DNA from: Rhynchopus sp. YZ270_cl-10
Lineage: Eukaryota; Euglenozoa; Diplonemea; Diplonemida; Diplonemidae
Assembly (NCBI GenBank): GCA_964035575.1
Contig: OZ037897.1
Coordinates: 186,001-250,000, forward strand
DNA length: 64,000 nucleotides
Direction of reading: 5' to 3'
Shown: piece by piece, positions 39,601 through 49,680 of the stretch
How the letters are laid out: each line of letters opens with the position of its first letter
Position numbering within the stretch: position 1 is the first letter of the stretch
The notes under the pieces: model-generated
The model's database searches: none
Seen by the model: the letters and a program-made list of their open reading frames with translations, nothing else
What the model was told of the DNA's origin: nothing
Translations under genes and position numbers: made by a program

Positions 39601-42037
39601 GATCCACGATATGCTCTATCCGGGTTTCCAATCCACGAAGACTATCTGCGACTAAGGTGGGCCGTCTTCTGGTTGCGTCATGCTCATTATGGGCACGCAT
39701 TCTTGCCGCTTCTAACACTCTTTCTGCGTCAATAATGTCTTTGCGAACAGGAGGATGCAACGGAGCCAGCAGAAGGGAATGGAGCAGAGGCATCGTCGCC
39801 GGCATTGCCTCTGTGAATACCAGCGAATCTCCTTCTGAAATGCCAATATCGCCGACCCTGCAGCGTGGGCAGGACCGTACGTTGTATAGGTTGAGCGTCG
39901 CAGCTTTGCCTCTGGAAGAGCCTAGGATGAGAGTACCGGTGGCTGTGGCGGACATGGAGACTGCGCCGCCAAAGAGCTTGAGGGGTACGACCATCCACGG
40001 GGTGGTGTGCGCTTCGTCGTCAAGAAAGATGCGTACACTCTCGCACCCTGCAGCCACAATCAGGCGGAGGTTCGCGGTCCCCTCAGTGCTGTGATCGTCC
40101 TGCTTTGATAATACGGCGTACACCACGCCAGCCTCGTTCGCAGCAATATTCGGTTCAGAGCCATCAGAAAGCTCGCGAAGGATCTGTCCACTCCCTAAAT
40201 TCCAAATTTGTACGTTGGAGGTCTCAGAGTTCGCGACAAGAAGCCGTCTTTGGTCTGAATCGAGACACACCGCAGCAACCCCATCTGGCACGTCAAACCA
40301 GGAGAGCAGCGTTTGTGTTTCCAAACACCACACCCTCACCGTCGCTGAGTCTGCTGTTACCAAGACGTTTTGGAGACGGCTGATCAAAAGCGAGCGGATC
40401 TCCTCATTGTGCAATTCAGGCGGCGCTGTGCGGGAGGTAGGGTTTGCCTGCGAATTGGCGACTCTCGAGAGACTGCGGGAGTAGAGCACGGAGCTTCCGG
40501 TGACCAATGCACCACGTTGTGAGTCGTATACCATACAACCTAGGCCAGCCGTGGCGCGTGGATGCACCTCGCGGAGCGTTTGGATAACACGATAGTTTCG
40601 TACATCCCATACCCGCACATAGTTGTCCAAACTCAGCGTTGCCAACTCATAATCCCTAGAATTGAAGACGGCCGACACTACACGCCCCATATGCCCTGAC
40701 AACTCTGCAAGGGGTTTAGACACAAAAGGGTTCCACACCAAAGCATGTCTTTCAAGCCCGACAGAGACCACCATCTTCAGCTCCTGCGAATAGTCAAACC
40801 CAAAGACCCCTTTCGCATGCAGACCCAGTGTGTTCGTACCCCCCTTCTTCAGCCCTGGCAGCGTTTTGACGACACAGCACCGTTCTGCGTTGCAGATGTG
40901 GATGTCTGAGTCGAGCCCTGCTGTGAAGACATGCTCTTTGTCAGGAAACGGGTGGAGTGCGGTGACCGCCCCATCGTGGGGCTGCCAAGAATGTGTTGGG
41001 TGATGGGTCTGCGGTAGGTGCGATGCTTCTAGCGCGGCCTTTCCAGCACCATGTGGTTGTGGAGGTGCCGTAGGACGCACCACAGATGAAATATTATAGA
41101 GCTGCACCTTCCCATCACGCAGCCCAGCAAGAAGCAGCTCCGCCTCGCTCTTCTCCGACGACAAACAACACAAACTCGTTGTCGGCGCCACCATTGCTGG
41201 CACCACACCCACTTCGAAGGTATCATACACATTTTCCCTCGCCCACAGCCTCTGCAACAAGCTGTTATCACTCTTCTGCAGCACATCCAACACTCTCGAC
41301 CCCTTCAGCGCTGACGCATCCAATCCAAAAAACGAATCATTACTCCGATCCCTTGCAACACGAAACTGCTTTCTCCGCGTCACCTCCAACGTCTTCGACG
41401 GGATAAGCGTTTTCTTCCCCTTCAACGTTTGCCGTGCTTTTCCAGTTCTGGTATTATACAACGTGATGAGAGAGTCCTCGCTCGCTACCGCCAGGGTGTC
41501 GGACCGTGGGAAGTAGCAAAGATCGTTGCAGCAGACGTTTCCGTTGTGGAGGGTGCTGATATAGTCGAGGGTGGAGGCGTTCCAGACCTTGACCACGCCG
41601 TCTTCAGAGGCAGTATAGTATTTGTCGAGAGAAGGGGGCGCAAGGATGCGGGATATGCAGGCACGGTGGGAGAGAGATTTTTCGAGGTGTCGTGTTACAC
41701 CTTCGGATTGGAAGAGACGTTTTTTGTCGCTGCGGCGCTTGCTTTCACCCTCAGCCAAGGCGCGGAAGTAGTCTGCCAACTCATACCAATCGATGGTCCC
41801 CGAGGCGTCAGTGTCAACGCGAATGAACAGATCGCGCAGGTCCTGGTCGCTTACTCCAGAGAGCTCCCCTACGACATCCCAAAATGCGGAAATGAAATCC
41901 TTCAAGTTAAGCGTCTGCGCGGTTTCTCCTTTAAAAAAGAACCCTTCTACTAATCGGCGGAGTTGGTCTAGTTCTAAGCAAGCAAGACCAGTCTCGGTAA
42001 CGCTTTCTTCCGTAAACCAGTCCGTGCCTTTCGGCAT
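33674..42037 (-). CDS. Giant EF-hand/WD40/CLU-like/TPR protein
   Basis: 2,787 residues in one uninterrupted reading frame. An EF-hand loop (DTDASGTIDWYE) is near residue 89. WD40 repeats run from about 120 to 950 (for example YYTASEDGVVKVWNASTL and LATLSLDNYVRVWDVRNYR), an EFCAB8/CFAP337-like N-terminal plan. A charged linker follows to about 1500. About 1600-2200 resembles the CLU domain: VTYKGLRVFICAAVPV, VDTLSECPFTTKEISPLALS, FWSSVLLKFRTKYQDD. Kinesin-light-chain-type TPRs run from about 2310 to 2750 (AALFHEAGHLDEALSLQ, MAECYDGVGKTQKACEHLQK), as in CLU proteins. CLU proteins bind mRNA and affect mitochondrial distribution; the WD40/EF part points to Ca2+-sensitive scaffolding. The CLU call rests on weak similarity. 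Confidence 0.85.
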   Translation of the reverse strand: MPKGTDWFTEESVTETGLACLELDQLRRLVEGFFFKGETAQTLNLKDFISAFWDVVGELSGVSDQDLRDLFIRVDTDASGTIDWYELADYFRALAEGESKRRSDKKRLFQSEGVTRHLEKSLSHRACISRILAPPSLDKYYTASEDGVVKVWNASTLDYISTLHNGNVCCNDLCYFPRSDTLAVASEDSLITLYNTRTGKARQTLKGKKTLIPSKTLEVTRRKQFRVARDRSNDSFFGLDASALKGSRVLDVLQKSDNSLLQRLWARENVYDTFEVGVVPAMVAPTTSLCCLSSEKSEAELLLAGLRDGKVQLYNISSVVRPTAPPQPHGAGKAALEASHLPQTHHPTHSWQPHDGAVTALHPFPDKEHVFTAGLDSDIHICNAERCCVVKTLPGLKKGGTNTLGLHAKGVFGFDYSQELKMVVSVGLERHALVWNPFVSKPLAELSGHMGRVVSAVFNSRDYELATLSLDNYVRVWDVRNYRVIQTLREVHPRATAGLGCMVYDSQRGALVTGSSVLYSRSLSRVANSQANPTSRTAPPELHNEEIRSLLISRLQNVLVTADSATVRVWCLETQTLLSWFDVPDGVAAVCLDSDQRRLLVANSETSNVQIWNLGSGQILRELSDGSEPNIAANEAGVVYAVLSKQDDHSTEGTANLRLIVAAGCESVRIFLDDEAHTTPWMVVPLKLFGGAVSMSATATGTLILGSSRGKAATLNLYNVRSCPRCRVGDIGISEGDSLVFTEAMPATMPLLHSLLLAPLHPPVRKDIIDAERVLEAARMRAHNEHDATRRRPTLVADSLRGLETRIEHIVDLSWARPFCVAAGGDGVLRLVDAQSLKVVTAWRGVHGRLEAIYSLAVNQTRQLLISGDEHGYVQTYDMSGVRGVRTSLHHDDSVHHVAPQVRKVGRIRCFSTPVTCLVVLHSFTPPCTADVEDYANEMHAAALCIGVHAAKVSDVGLVLAASLFSVCMLTPDGVQICLFEEGMRSSVSLAPLIQRAAADLAAIRKAVREQQKADRGDVLPPLLPGGGRLQPVETKRRVSLFVGVEAKVATMPFGKRRVSGIVGAVKQEVVTAEVVKEHGLVRPMLPDTDAFDAAMHQMRKEVLLGFFAGHRGNEVLSLQDLVAKAAVFGDIFANNPEDLVHKIVREMQPSEREMDGARLLELTPEGEFQLVDVIQRELVRQRRENLAKDRRQLRLSVVNSLNGPAAVEEEPTRLRQACHILSAATKWSAFASPRKRRSVQPHPEEAPNTEQDAPLEASTISPQAVASLEASTLIPQSFLELFTKETQRRHDVSSLESRECDEIALEQEPILRYQLHLSAAVKWWVLRREEVRGRLFAVAVQQKNTWGTLWAKVAAEWKTACDAAVIAVMNEWRQRRSVAYLTSSAKPLSAQYNPDMTHHPRNYSAILNEEHHKQLNRRHQKNPPELPQCNKYKVFKQRSRSAPGSSSCGALRYPGGQTRIGRSRSVPKEERMAPLQLRTALLDTKPHKPSTNPLWDDPLCDSTPTTLLPGLLLNERYQHIVELCTTLEQKEKLLGNLMRLVESVVVPVACGIVDGLCSESPQYRPPDSRQSDRYVEKGFAFTVFGVKGKGSVAFKASVKPAKVELLMNEVVALSGVASTPLSLVVTYKGLRVFICAAVPVAPHASAGSFFIDGKIDATYPHRGTIDAALAERITSDPPSPGLTLAPRPSRLRLSICPKTEPKLRSSRVASSSRGNGGGGTQTTKSFLTCCTPSNPDRRAERAMEHIAVLFNVLPYHVDIGCARSEMEREVVYHENASERQEYAQGYQIRQSHGGVGTASLRNYVMNLSNLLPRPPPVIHKGTDISGHARHSPLMCLSSPYRFYSSAYDVFAPAYLRSAADKLSSRLQKRMAASVIPALVDTLSECPFTTKEISPLALSRYSKQRGLPARLFVHLSLAIEASFTSGKTQRGGTTTTAPVLHGIRLGQPSHNEAVRIVHKALFEVNEDEDNPFTISPLEEKKAGMIERILSEEEAEGKDRLKGIHGANVSLAEEVAARVLKHDLQHRIAVLTTTKGAAASRDQEIAKIVCTALQPLLEMGDVMNSANPTSRRMSGETTRFWSSVLLKFRTKYQDDPIPQGLHNVGGIDFKSLADNVLRKLGVSHLDYAPQAKPRRRSCSEYAARTRGVPNMVPIVQAPLFASASFVSPLHAFSMSANVNGDKKGFHSTENPPQNGQLLDRIFSQRHAFVAECGANVFQGGLRDTIVEFTTLGKLSGGLAATSDSGYTTKRFFHIARHLASQHSELLLTEVSLESAAATMHSQPNTSLQTFKRFLPILESYCGPLHLRVIELLILQARTALILEKHTEATRLFMRAARRYESRAELPPQGLFRRHKRRRRNNLPESDPEEAHAAAFCMTLRQEVLREVSEGVSSANSEGLQQAETIARDAVAAYREGGEVTEPSLARGLLDAIRICIKREHTVDVMAMLKEATSLCERLYGTHSAGSAEATSLMGDFHRAGGAYDTAFRAHWSAMNAHSRLSSAHSPAVVKSYISLALVVYATADPATYEPCLALLGRGLKLAIELKGDTHPLVLQCLEVVGKVKAWHGKIEDAIDVFEYVLKHVEAKQSGKPVATILYKLAALFHEAGHLDEALSLQASVGTMFGEIYGERSLQVADVSRAMAECYDGVGKTQKACEHLQKSLDIYDTLPHSETVASEILRVNLLYAELLLKDGKSEAAAVLLERSLGLDKEMGLEDLHLTDERALLHTCREFSRKQAVNDEERDKSHEKRRFLSTWLEGMAGKLYMQPSLAADTSGKIYSLDDKIGA

Positions 42038-43307
42038 TGGAAAGGGGGAAGAAAAGAAACGAAAAGTTTATAAGATGATCCTAAAGCCTCTCGTTGCTTA
42101 GTCACCTTAGTAATAGTAACTCTGATAGGTAAGTAAAAGGGAAAAAAAAAAGGTTTTTTTCGTTGATTGCACAATTACCCTGTTGGAGGGGGGGGTGATT
42201 GGCGACCGTATCTGAGGAACTATTTCTCCTTTAAGCTACGCTTGTAGGTATAAAAAAAAAAGTTTAGATGAACTTAACGTTGCTTAGTCACCTTAAGGTG
42301 TTTGGTAAAATTCGCGTTTTTTTGTTGTCTGCAACAAAATGATGCACCCCCATGGAGTTAAGGTGGGGTTGGTGCAAAAAAATGCCTGCAGAGGGAGGGC
42401 TTGGGCTATAGAGGTCTTAGTCTCATTTGTGATGGAAGGAAAAGAGAGAGTGTGTGAGGTGTACTGTGGGTTGTTGATAAGGGCGGAGGGGAGGGGGGAA
42501 GGGGGAAAGGAGGGTTGAGCAGGAACAAAAGAGAGGTTGGCATTTTGTTCTGGTTATTCTCGGTGTTAAGTTGTTGGTGTTGGGGGGGGTTTTTTTTTTG
42601 CGTGTGCTGCAAAAAAAAAAAGGGAGGTGGTGTGAGTTGGGGGAGAAATTGGGTAATGGGAGGATGATTACTGTCGAAGTCGTTCTGCGGATGCAGAGAA
42701 ACGTCTTCAGAGCAGTAAAAGATGTTGAGTTGAAAATACAAAAAAAAGCCCACCTCGTGACAGTGTAACATGACCTATGCACCGTGGGGACCATCTTGTT
42801 GGTGCCAGAAAAAAAAATGCAACAATCACAGGAAAGGCAGTTGCCTTCTGGCACATAAGGTTTTTATTAGCCCCTTTCTTCACCCCAGGTACATGATCCC
42901 ATTTTTTTTCCCGTTGTCGGAAGACAAGGAAATGGGGGCGATACAAAGCCCGAAGAGAGAACCGTTAATATCGAATCGTTAACGCTGTTGCGAGTGTTTC
43001 AAAAAGGGGGGGGGGGGAAAGGGGAAAAATACACCTTGATAGTACATGATATATATCTTACAGACAGACGAATGCCTTCAAAACAAAAGCTGTGTCCCAA
43101 ATGCAGCTGTTGATTCTTATTGGGTAGAGACATGGGGAGAGCTTTTCAATTCTGATCAAATTAGGATAGTGTAAACGCTGTATCCTTTTGTACAAAATCC
43201 CCACCTTTTTTACTTCTTCTTTTTTGATAACCGTGTGTAGCAGTAACCTCGTTAGAGTCCCCACTAATGTTTGCCATATTGTCTTTCGCCACCTTTTTTT
43301 TTTTCGT
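42038..43307. other. Intergenic with R7, R1 and R2 repeats
   Basis: R7 at 42073-42110 (AAGATGATCCTAAAGCCTC). R1 copy at 42112-42262 with an A-run end. R2-like at about 42738-42800. No gene seen; 42263-42735 is G/T-rich without supported features. Confidence 0.6.
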
Positions 43308-44759
43308 TCACACCGACCCGCCCCCATACTGCACAGCTTCGGAATAGAGTCTCGCGTCCAGTGGGGTGATGGGACTGAATGGACTGATGTTTGCCTCCAC
43401 GACGCGTTCTCCGTATTCTTCGCCAAAGAGGAGGTCGAGCTCGTCGCTTGTGATGCGTTTGGGGTAGCGTGGCTCGTAGACGTCTGCTGCTGCACCGCCA
43501 GCCACGGTGGGGGAGTGCAGGGAGATAGACGCGTTGGCAGCCTCGGCACGCTGCTTCTGGCGTTGTCTTGCGAAGATGCCGCCCTTAGGTGGGGCAGTGA
43601 GGTGCCTGCTTAACACCTTCGGCTTGTCGCCAGAGTCCTGCAGCCCCGTGAGCGAATACGCACCGCAGACAAGCGAGAGAACGAAGCAGACCCCTACAGC
43701 AAGGGTCATCACTGAGACCACCTTTGGAGAGTGTTATAATTGGGGAGGGGGAGATGTTTTTTTGGGGTGACATACTGAAACGTCACTCCCCTCTTCCTCC
43801 CCGGTTGTGTCGAGGAAGAGCACATTGCCTCCTAGGGCTACTGCCACGACCCCTCTGGTGCCTGGGGGGAACTGCGCTGCCACGTGGCCACGGGTGTGCT
43901 GTGCCGCGCCGTCCACACCACCACCATACCACTCCCACATCTGCGTATGGTACCGCCGCGAGAACACCTGAACGCCGGACACTGTCCCGGACACAACCTG
44001 CGCACTGTCAACGGACACTGCTGTTGAGGTCACACCACCCGGCACAGCCCCTCCATGCGCATTCTTTGCATGCAACCGCCCTGCAAAGGAAAACCCCCCC
44101 ACCCCTTCCTCCAACACCCAGAGGTACGTATACCCACCCACACCCCCCACTGCCAGCACCCCCTCTGCTACTACAACAGTAAACAACGCTTCGCCGAGGC
44201 TTTCATTGAACACCACTGTTCCGTTTACATGCCATACACAGACACCACCTAGCGACGTCGCCGCAACGTAGTGTCCATCCGAAGACAATGCCACTGCCGT
44301 TACCGGATACCTCTGCGGCAAATCCACGACATGTGTCCCATTTGCACTCCATACGGTCGACGTACCCGATTCGAACCCAACTACAATCAGGTTAGCGGTA
44401 GAGTAAACAGAGGTAGGCAAGCTCTTCATGGTGACAGTGGTACGGACCGCTAATGTATTCAGATCCCACACATAGAGCATGTGGTCGAGCCCCACTGAAA
44501 CCCCGGTCGTCCCGGAGAGGGAAACGCTGGTCACCTCTGCGCTATGCCGAGAGAAGCTGCCCAGGTGTGCCCCATCGCTGGCGTTCCACAGCCCCACCGT
44601 TCCGTCTGCGCTTGCGGTAACGAAGGTCTCACCCCCTTCAGAAAACGCCATCGCTGTGACATCTGCACCGTGTACACTGTAGTTTGCTAGGGGCGCTCTG
44701 TGTGCAGAACTGCTTGCCTCACCTAACGCAACGCAGAGTATAAGAACTGTGCATGCCAT
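43308..44759 (-). CDS. Single-pass membrane protein with WD40 ectodomain
   Basis: Exons 44759-43776 and 43721-43308 give 465 residues. The intron 43722-43775 (54 bp, GTATGT...CCAAAG) joins in phase 0. A signal peptide (MACTVLILCVALGEASS) is followed by WD40-type repeats (VTAMAFSEGGETFVTASADG, TVGLWNASDG, MLYVWDLNTL) with several N-glycosylation sites. The second exon encodes a TM segment (VMTLAVGVCFVLSLVCGAYS) and a basic tail of about 110 residues. Predicted topology is type I with the propeller outside or in the lumen. It has the same plan, length and intron position as the gene at 58108-59568. No enzyme motif. Ligand-binding or adhesion is only a guess. Confidence 0.8.
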
Positions 44760-45250
44760 TCAGGGGTGTGTGTGTGTGTGTGTGTGTTATGGTGTAGGGG
44801 TTGCCGGAATTTTCCGCAAATTTGAAAAAAAAATGGAATAAAGACTGAGGTTTTTATGAAAACGCCTCTGAGAAAAGGAATGATAAGAAGATATTGTAAG
44901 AATTCGAATTAATTCTCAGTTTTGAACAAAAGTTTTTTGTGCGTAAAGTGCAGCTACACAATCAAAGAGAACCCGTTGAATAAGATGAATCTGAAGCCTC
45001 GCTGAGCCACCGATTAAATCAAAAAAAATTGTGGGGGAAGTGGTTAAAGGAGTAAACAACGAATTTGTGTGGATTGAGGTTGGATGAGGGAGAAAATGTG
45101 TGGAGAATCTGGTTGGGGCATGAGGGAGAGGGGATGAGGGGATGAGGGGATGAGGGGATGAGGGGGGGGGAGTATAAAAGGGTAAAGGGGCGGGTTGTTC
45201 CTTTAGTTGCAAAAAGAGATATGGCGCTATAGAAATATTTTACTTCATAA

Positions 45251-46060
45251 TTGGTGCTCCGGGAGGGGGTCGATATGATTGACAGGTCGCTGACGTGTCG
45301 TTGACACAGGGGGTATTTAAAGACGCCCCCTGATAATAACAGGTCGCTGACCGATTTCCGAAAGCACCACATAATCTTTCGATTTTCGGAGAAAACAGAA
45401 AGCATTGCAGAAGAAGAAAAAAACTAACCAGCCTGACCAGGGAAATAGCTTGGGTACTTTTGCTGGTTTCAAAACCAGAACAAGCTGGTTTACTGGTTTG
45501 GGGAAAAATAAAAAAAAAATGTGGGATTCGGGATTCAGTTATTCGTCGCCCCCGCACCACTTTCTTACTCACAGAAGAGAAAGCCTCACACGTAAGCGAA
45601 CCCCTAAAAAGGGTTCATTGAGTGACTCTGTGGTGTAAAAAGCTGCATATTTTGCACTATACCTAATTTTTTTCGCCTGCGGCGCCACTTTATATTATTT
45701 TTTTGCTCCGCAAAAAATAGAGTTTCCAATGTCGTAGGGAACCCCCTTGCATTTTGCAGCCACAAATGCAACTTGACCAAAGCTGCAAAAAGTTGACCAT
45801 TTTTTCAAAATGACCCACCGTTGTAACAGCTTCTGGAAGACGTATTGGCTTTGTACGGTTAGTGGAACGTAAGGTGCAAGACCAAGCTCTGTTAACACAG
45901 GATTATATTCCATTTTCTTTGTTGTCTCGCAAAATTTACCCTTTGCCTCTCCACTCTGCGGTTGGCAGGGAGGCGCGCGCGAAGCGCGCGACGACCGCTT
46001 TCAACCTGGGAAAAATTTTTCTAAACCAGCAAACCAGCAACATTTGAAAAGTGCACCTTT
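45251..46060. repeat. Mixed repeat block with shared modules
   Basis: 45251-45330 (GGTGCTCCGGGAGGGGGTC ... GTTGACACAGGGGGT) is shared with 49090-49160. 45791-45825 is a diverged copy of the shared core. A GC hairpin (GCGCGCGAAGCGCGCG) lies at about 45966, and repeated ACCAGC/GCTGGT words are at both sides (45428-45505 and 46024-46040). Probably an element, but I cannot fix its ends. Confidence 0.5.
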
Positions 46061-47657
46061 CAAGCTACTACCCTGAGCCTGACTAAAACGCAAAAAAAAA
46101 AAAAAAAAAAAAAAACCCAACAACAAACATCTCAGAAGCATGATAAGCTTTCAAGGCAAAAAAAAAGAGTTGATAAAGATTGTCCTTAGTCTCTGTAGTA
46201 CTTAGGCATCTTTGAAAACGTACAAGAAAATTTAGGAGACACGTCGAGGAAAGTGCTGAGGAATACATTTCCCCAAAAAGCACGCCCATTTATTGGATTA
46301 CACCCCGTGGCAAAGAGAAACAAACAAAAAAGAAAATCTTTTGACAAGCGCCCTTTTTTTTGATGAAACAAAACGAAAAAGGAAAAAGTGTGAAACAGTG
46401 CATCCTCTCTCCGTACACTTGCACAATCTCTCAAGAAAAAATACCTTATTCGTAAAAATGTTTTCCCGTAAAAAAAGGTTGAACTTCCAGAAAAAAATCC
46501 TGAAAAGGTCGAGCATTAGTACGGTCGATCATTTTTTTTTACGAATACGGCAAAACAACTAGAACGAGGAGTTGGAAAAATGGACACAATGCTATATGCC
46601 GGGCGGATGCAAAAAACATTTAGCATTGAAAAAAATAGACTCCATCCCTGAAATAGGGCGTGGACCATTACATTAAATGGAGGGAAAAGAGCAAACAACG
46701 GTGGGAGAGGCCACACAGCTTGTCTAGGTGTAAGGTCACGACCATAGCCAAACATGTCTCCCGCCCCACCATTTGAATCCTCTTTCTTCCCAAACAAACA
46801 AAAAAAAAAAAAAAAAAAAAAAGGAAAGATAAAGGTTTAAAGGTGACTCTGTGCTGCGTCACCTCTGATTAAAAGACAAATGCTGGAAAAAAAGACATGG
46901 CCGCACTTTGGGGAACATGTCGCGTTCAAAAAGAAAAATGACTTGAAATACAAAGCCCTCTCGTGGCAATGTACCTTGGTGCAATGAATTCAAAAAAAAA
47001 AATGAAGGAAAAAGCTGAAGTTCACGTTCTGTTCGCAGGAAAAGGAGCGATCCCTGATGAGAAAGAAAAAAAAAAGGGGGTTGTAGGATGCATGTGTCTC
47101 TCGTACATATCCAAAAATGCAGAGAATTTATTTGACGACACTCAGACACCTTTGGTAGGACAACAAGCCACGTGAACTGTGGGGCTGAAAAAAAAAATTT
47201 ACCAGCCCAATAAAGTGCCCCCTGGAAAAAGGCATGCTGTTGGACGGTATTTTTTTTCTTTCATAAATTAAAGAGTAAGGAAAGGGCGGTTGAGCTGTAG
47301 CTAAGATGCTTGTGTTTAGTTGGTCAGCTCAAAGTGGGGAAGAACCAAAAAAAAAAAAAGGGACAGCTGAGAAAACAACACACCCATTAGTAGTAGCACG
47401 CTGCAAAGAAGGAAAAAAATAACGTAGTTTTTTTTTTTGAAAACTTGGTTTGTATTAGTGTAGACCACCCAGAGGATGAGCTATACGCTATCCTTTTTTT
47501 ACATTTTTGCAGCTGAACAGACTTACTTCGCGGGGGGGAAAAAATTCTCGGTGCAGACCCCATTTTCCTTGGAATGCCAAAAAGTGGGTTTTTTTTTTGA
47601 TAACGTGCAAGCATACCTTTGCAATGCAGGCACGGTTGTTTAAGAAAAAAGCGAAAA

Positions 47658-47692
<35 letters not shown>

Positions 47693-48569
47693 CAACAGAA
47701 AAGCTACAGTAAATAGAATAAAGAGCAACAAAAAAACAACAACAAAAAGCGCAAAAGGGGATGCGAAGCCCGTTTCGGTCTTATCAAAAAAAAAAAGAAT
47801 AGTTTACTTGAAACACAACCGCCCTCGTGACAGTGTACCCAGAAAATGTTTATAAGATGAACCTAAGCCTCTTCACTGCTTTGCCACCCTAGTAAAAGGT
47901 GAAATATTGGCATTCCATGGGGGCTCATTGGCTATTGGTTTGTTCAAACAACTGTGTTGGAATGTTGTGGTTGCCTTGGTTGTGCAAGCTCCACCTTCCT
48001 GGCATTGTGTAGACAAAAAAAAAAGGGGTATTTCATCACGGGTTGCCTACGATCGTGAGAGGGTCAACACACGCACCCTTTTAAAAAAAAAACGAGACAG
48101 CTATGATAAACGTTGCACCGTAACTGTTGAAGCAACACATCTCCGTTCGCCACAAAAAAAGTGGATAATTTCCTATTGCGATTGGACAGACTTCCAAGCA
48201 AACGTTGTATAGGGGTAAAAAATACATCATTTTTTTCTTTTAAAAAATCAACCTTTTTACCCACCAACGTCTGTGAGACGTCTGTATTTAGTAAAAAGTG
48301 AAGTTATTAATGCAGGCACCTCCGACTGACCCACGTACAATGCCAGCTATCCGGATGAAAGCACAATAGTAAAAAAACCGGATTTTTGTGGAGTGTGTAG
48401 GGACAAAATCAAAAACTTTTCTGTGGATAAGTTGTGTCGTTTTGAACCGAATGACAACCCTCTCGAATTCACGACATTTTTTCTCGACCCGATTAGTGGA
48501 GTAGATATTTGTTATCACCCCCTGGTTACCCTACTGACACATTTTCAAAAGAATGGGCGCAAAAAATTT

Positions 48570-48680
48570 ACCGCTCGTTTCGCTCGCGGAGGTACACCGT
48601 AAAAATTTTTCCGCTCGCTGCGCTCGCGGAGGTACACCTTGAAAGTTTTCCCGCTCGCTTCGCTCGCGGAGGTACACCAT
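48570..48680. repeat. Hairpin array CCGCTCGC/GCTCGCGG (3 units)
   Basis: Three units of CCGCTCGCTTCGCTCGCGG followed by AGGTACACC, about 42 bp apart. The same hairpin recurs in 49280-49680. Confidence 0.9.
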
Positions 48681-49279
48681 AAAATTTCTTTACTTTTGGC
48701 CATTTTTTCGTTGTAAAATTTTATCACTGGTGGCATGCTTCCCAGTTCACAAACGTGCATCGAAAAACCCGTAAAATAACATGAAATCTGTGGTCAATGG
48801 TGTAAAAGTCCTTCGCTAATTGGTTTTTTGGGGATTTGCTCTACTTGGGTACTAGGGACAGATCACACTTCAGGCCACTTGGTTTTTGGTCATACACATG
48901 AATGAGTCCCCAAAAGCACCTATTTTTGAGGCCGTTTTCGACCTGAAAAGCCAGTTCGTACAGGCACAAGCCAATTTGCTGTTTTATTGTGAGCGGCACG
49001 CGCTAGCGGGTCCGGGAACTGTGGCGTGAAGCTGCCCAGTACGCACGCACCTTTTACAACCAAAGAGTGTACACCCTTTTTCCGCTCGCTTGGTGTTCCG
49101 GAGGGGGCCTAGATTGACATGTCGTTGACATGTCCTTGACACAAGGGGGTGTCACTTTATAATTTGTGTGGGTTTTTTGTCCGGGAAAAACGAATCGTCC
49201 AAAAATCCCGGCAGAACATTCCCGACCATTTTTAGCTGGGATTTTTGAACTTTGCCCAAAAATTGCAAAAAAAAAAAAA

Positions 49280-49680
49280 TTTCCGCTCGCTGCGCTCGCG
49301 GAGGTACACTATAATTTTTCCGCTCTCTTCGCTCGCGGAAAAACTACCCGTAAAAATTTTTCCCCGCGCGCTTCGCGCGCGGGAATTTACTTTTACTCGT
49401 AAAAATGTTTCCCGCGCGCTTCGCTCGCGGAAAAACTACTCGCAAAAAATTTTCCCGCGCGCTTCGCGCGGGAATATACTTTTACCGCTCGCTTCGCTCG
49501 CGGAAAAACTACCCGTAAAAATTTTTACCCGCGCGCTTCGCGCGCGGGAATAGTGTGTAATTGTTTTTGTATTGTGTTCGCGAGCGAACACAATACAAAA
49601 ACAATTACACAATACCAAGCATTAGTCAAAAAATTACATCCGCGAGCGAAGCGAGCGGAAAATTTTTCCAGGTTTTCTTC
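49280..49680. repeat. Dense hairpin array
   Basis: At least seven stem-loops in two forms, CCGCTCGC..GCGAGCGG and CCCGCGCGCTTCGCGCGCGGG, separated by CGTAAAAATTTTT-type spacers and ACTACCCG. It includes a perfect long palindrome at 49554-49611. Confidence 0.9.
49554..49611. repeat. Perfect 28-bp-arm palindrome
   Basis: The left arm begins TGTGTAATTGTTTTTG and ends GTGTTCGC. A 2-base spacer (GA) follows, then the exact reverse complement. It looks like a fold-back duplication at the end of the hairpin array. Confidence 0.95.

Noticed and set aside
38275-40094. Several long plus-strand frames within the giant gene
   Set aside because: They lie antisense to a 2,787-codon frame with clear domains.
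47600-47720. Lys-rich or Phe-rich frames across A/T runs
   Set aside because: They are homopolymer artefacts.
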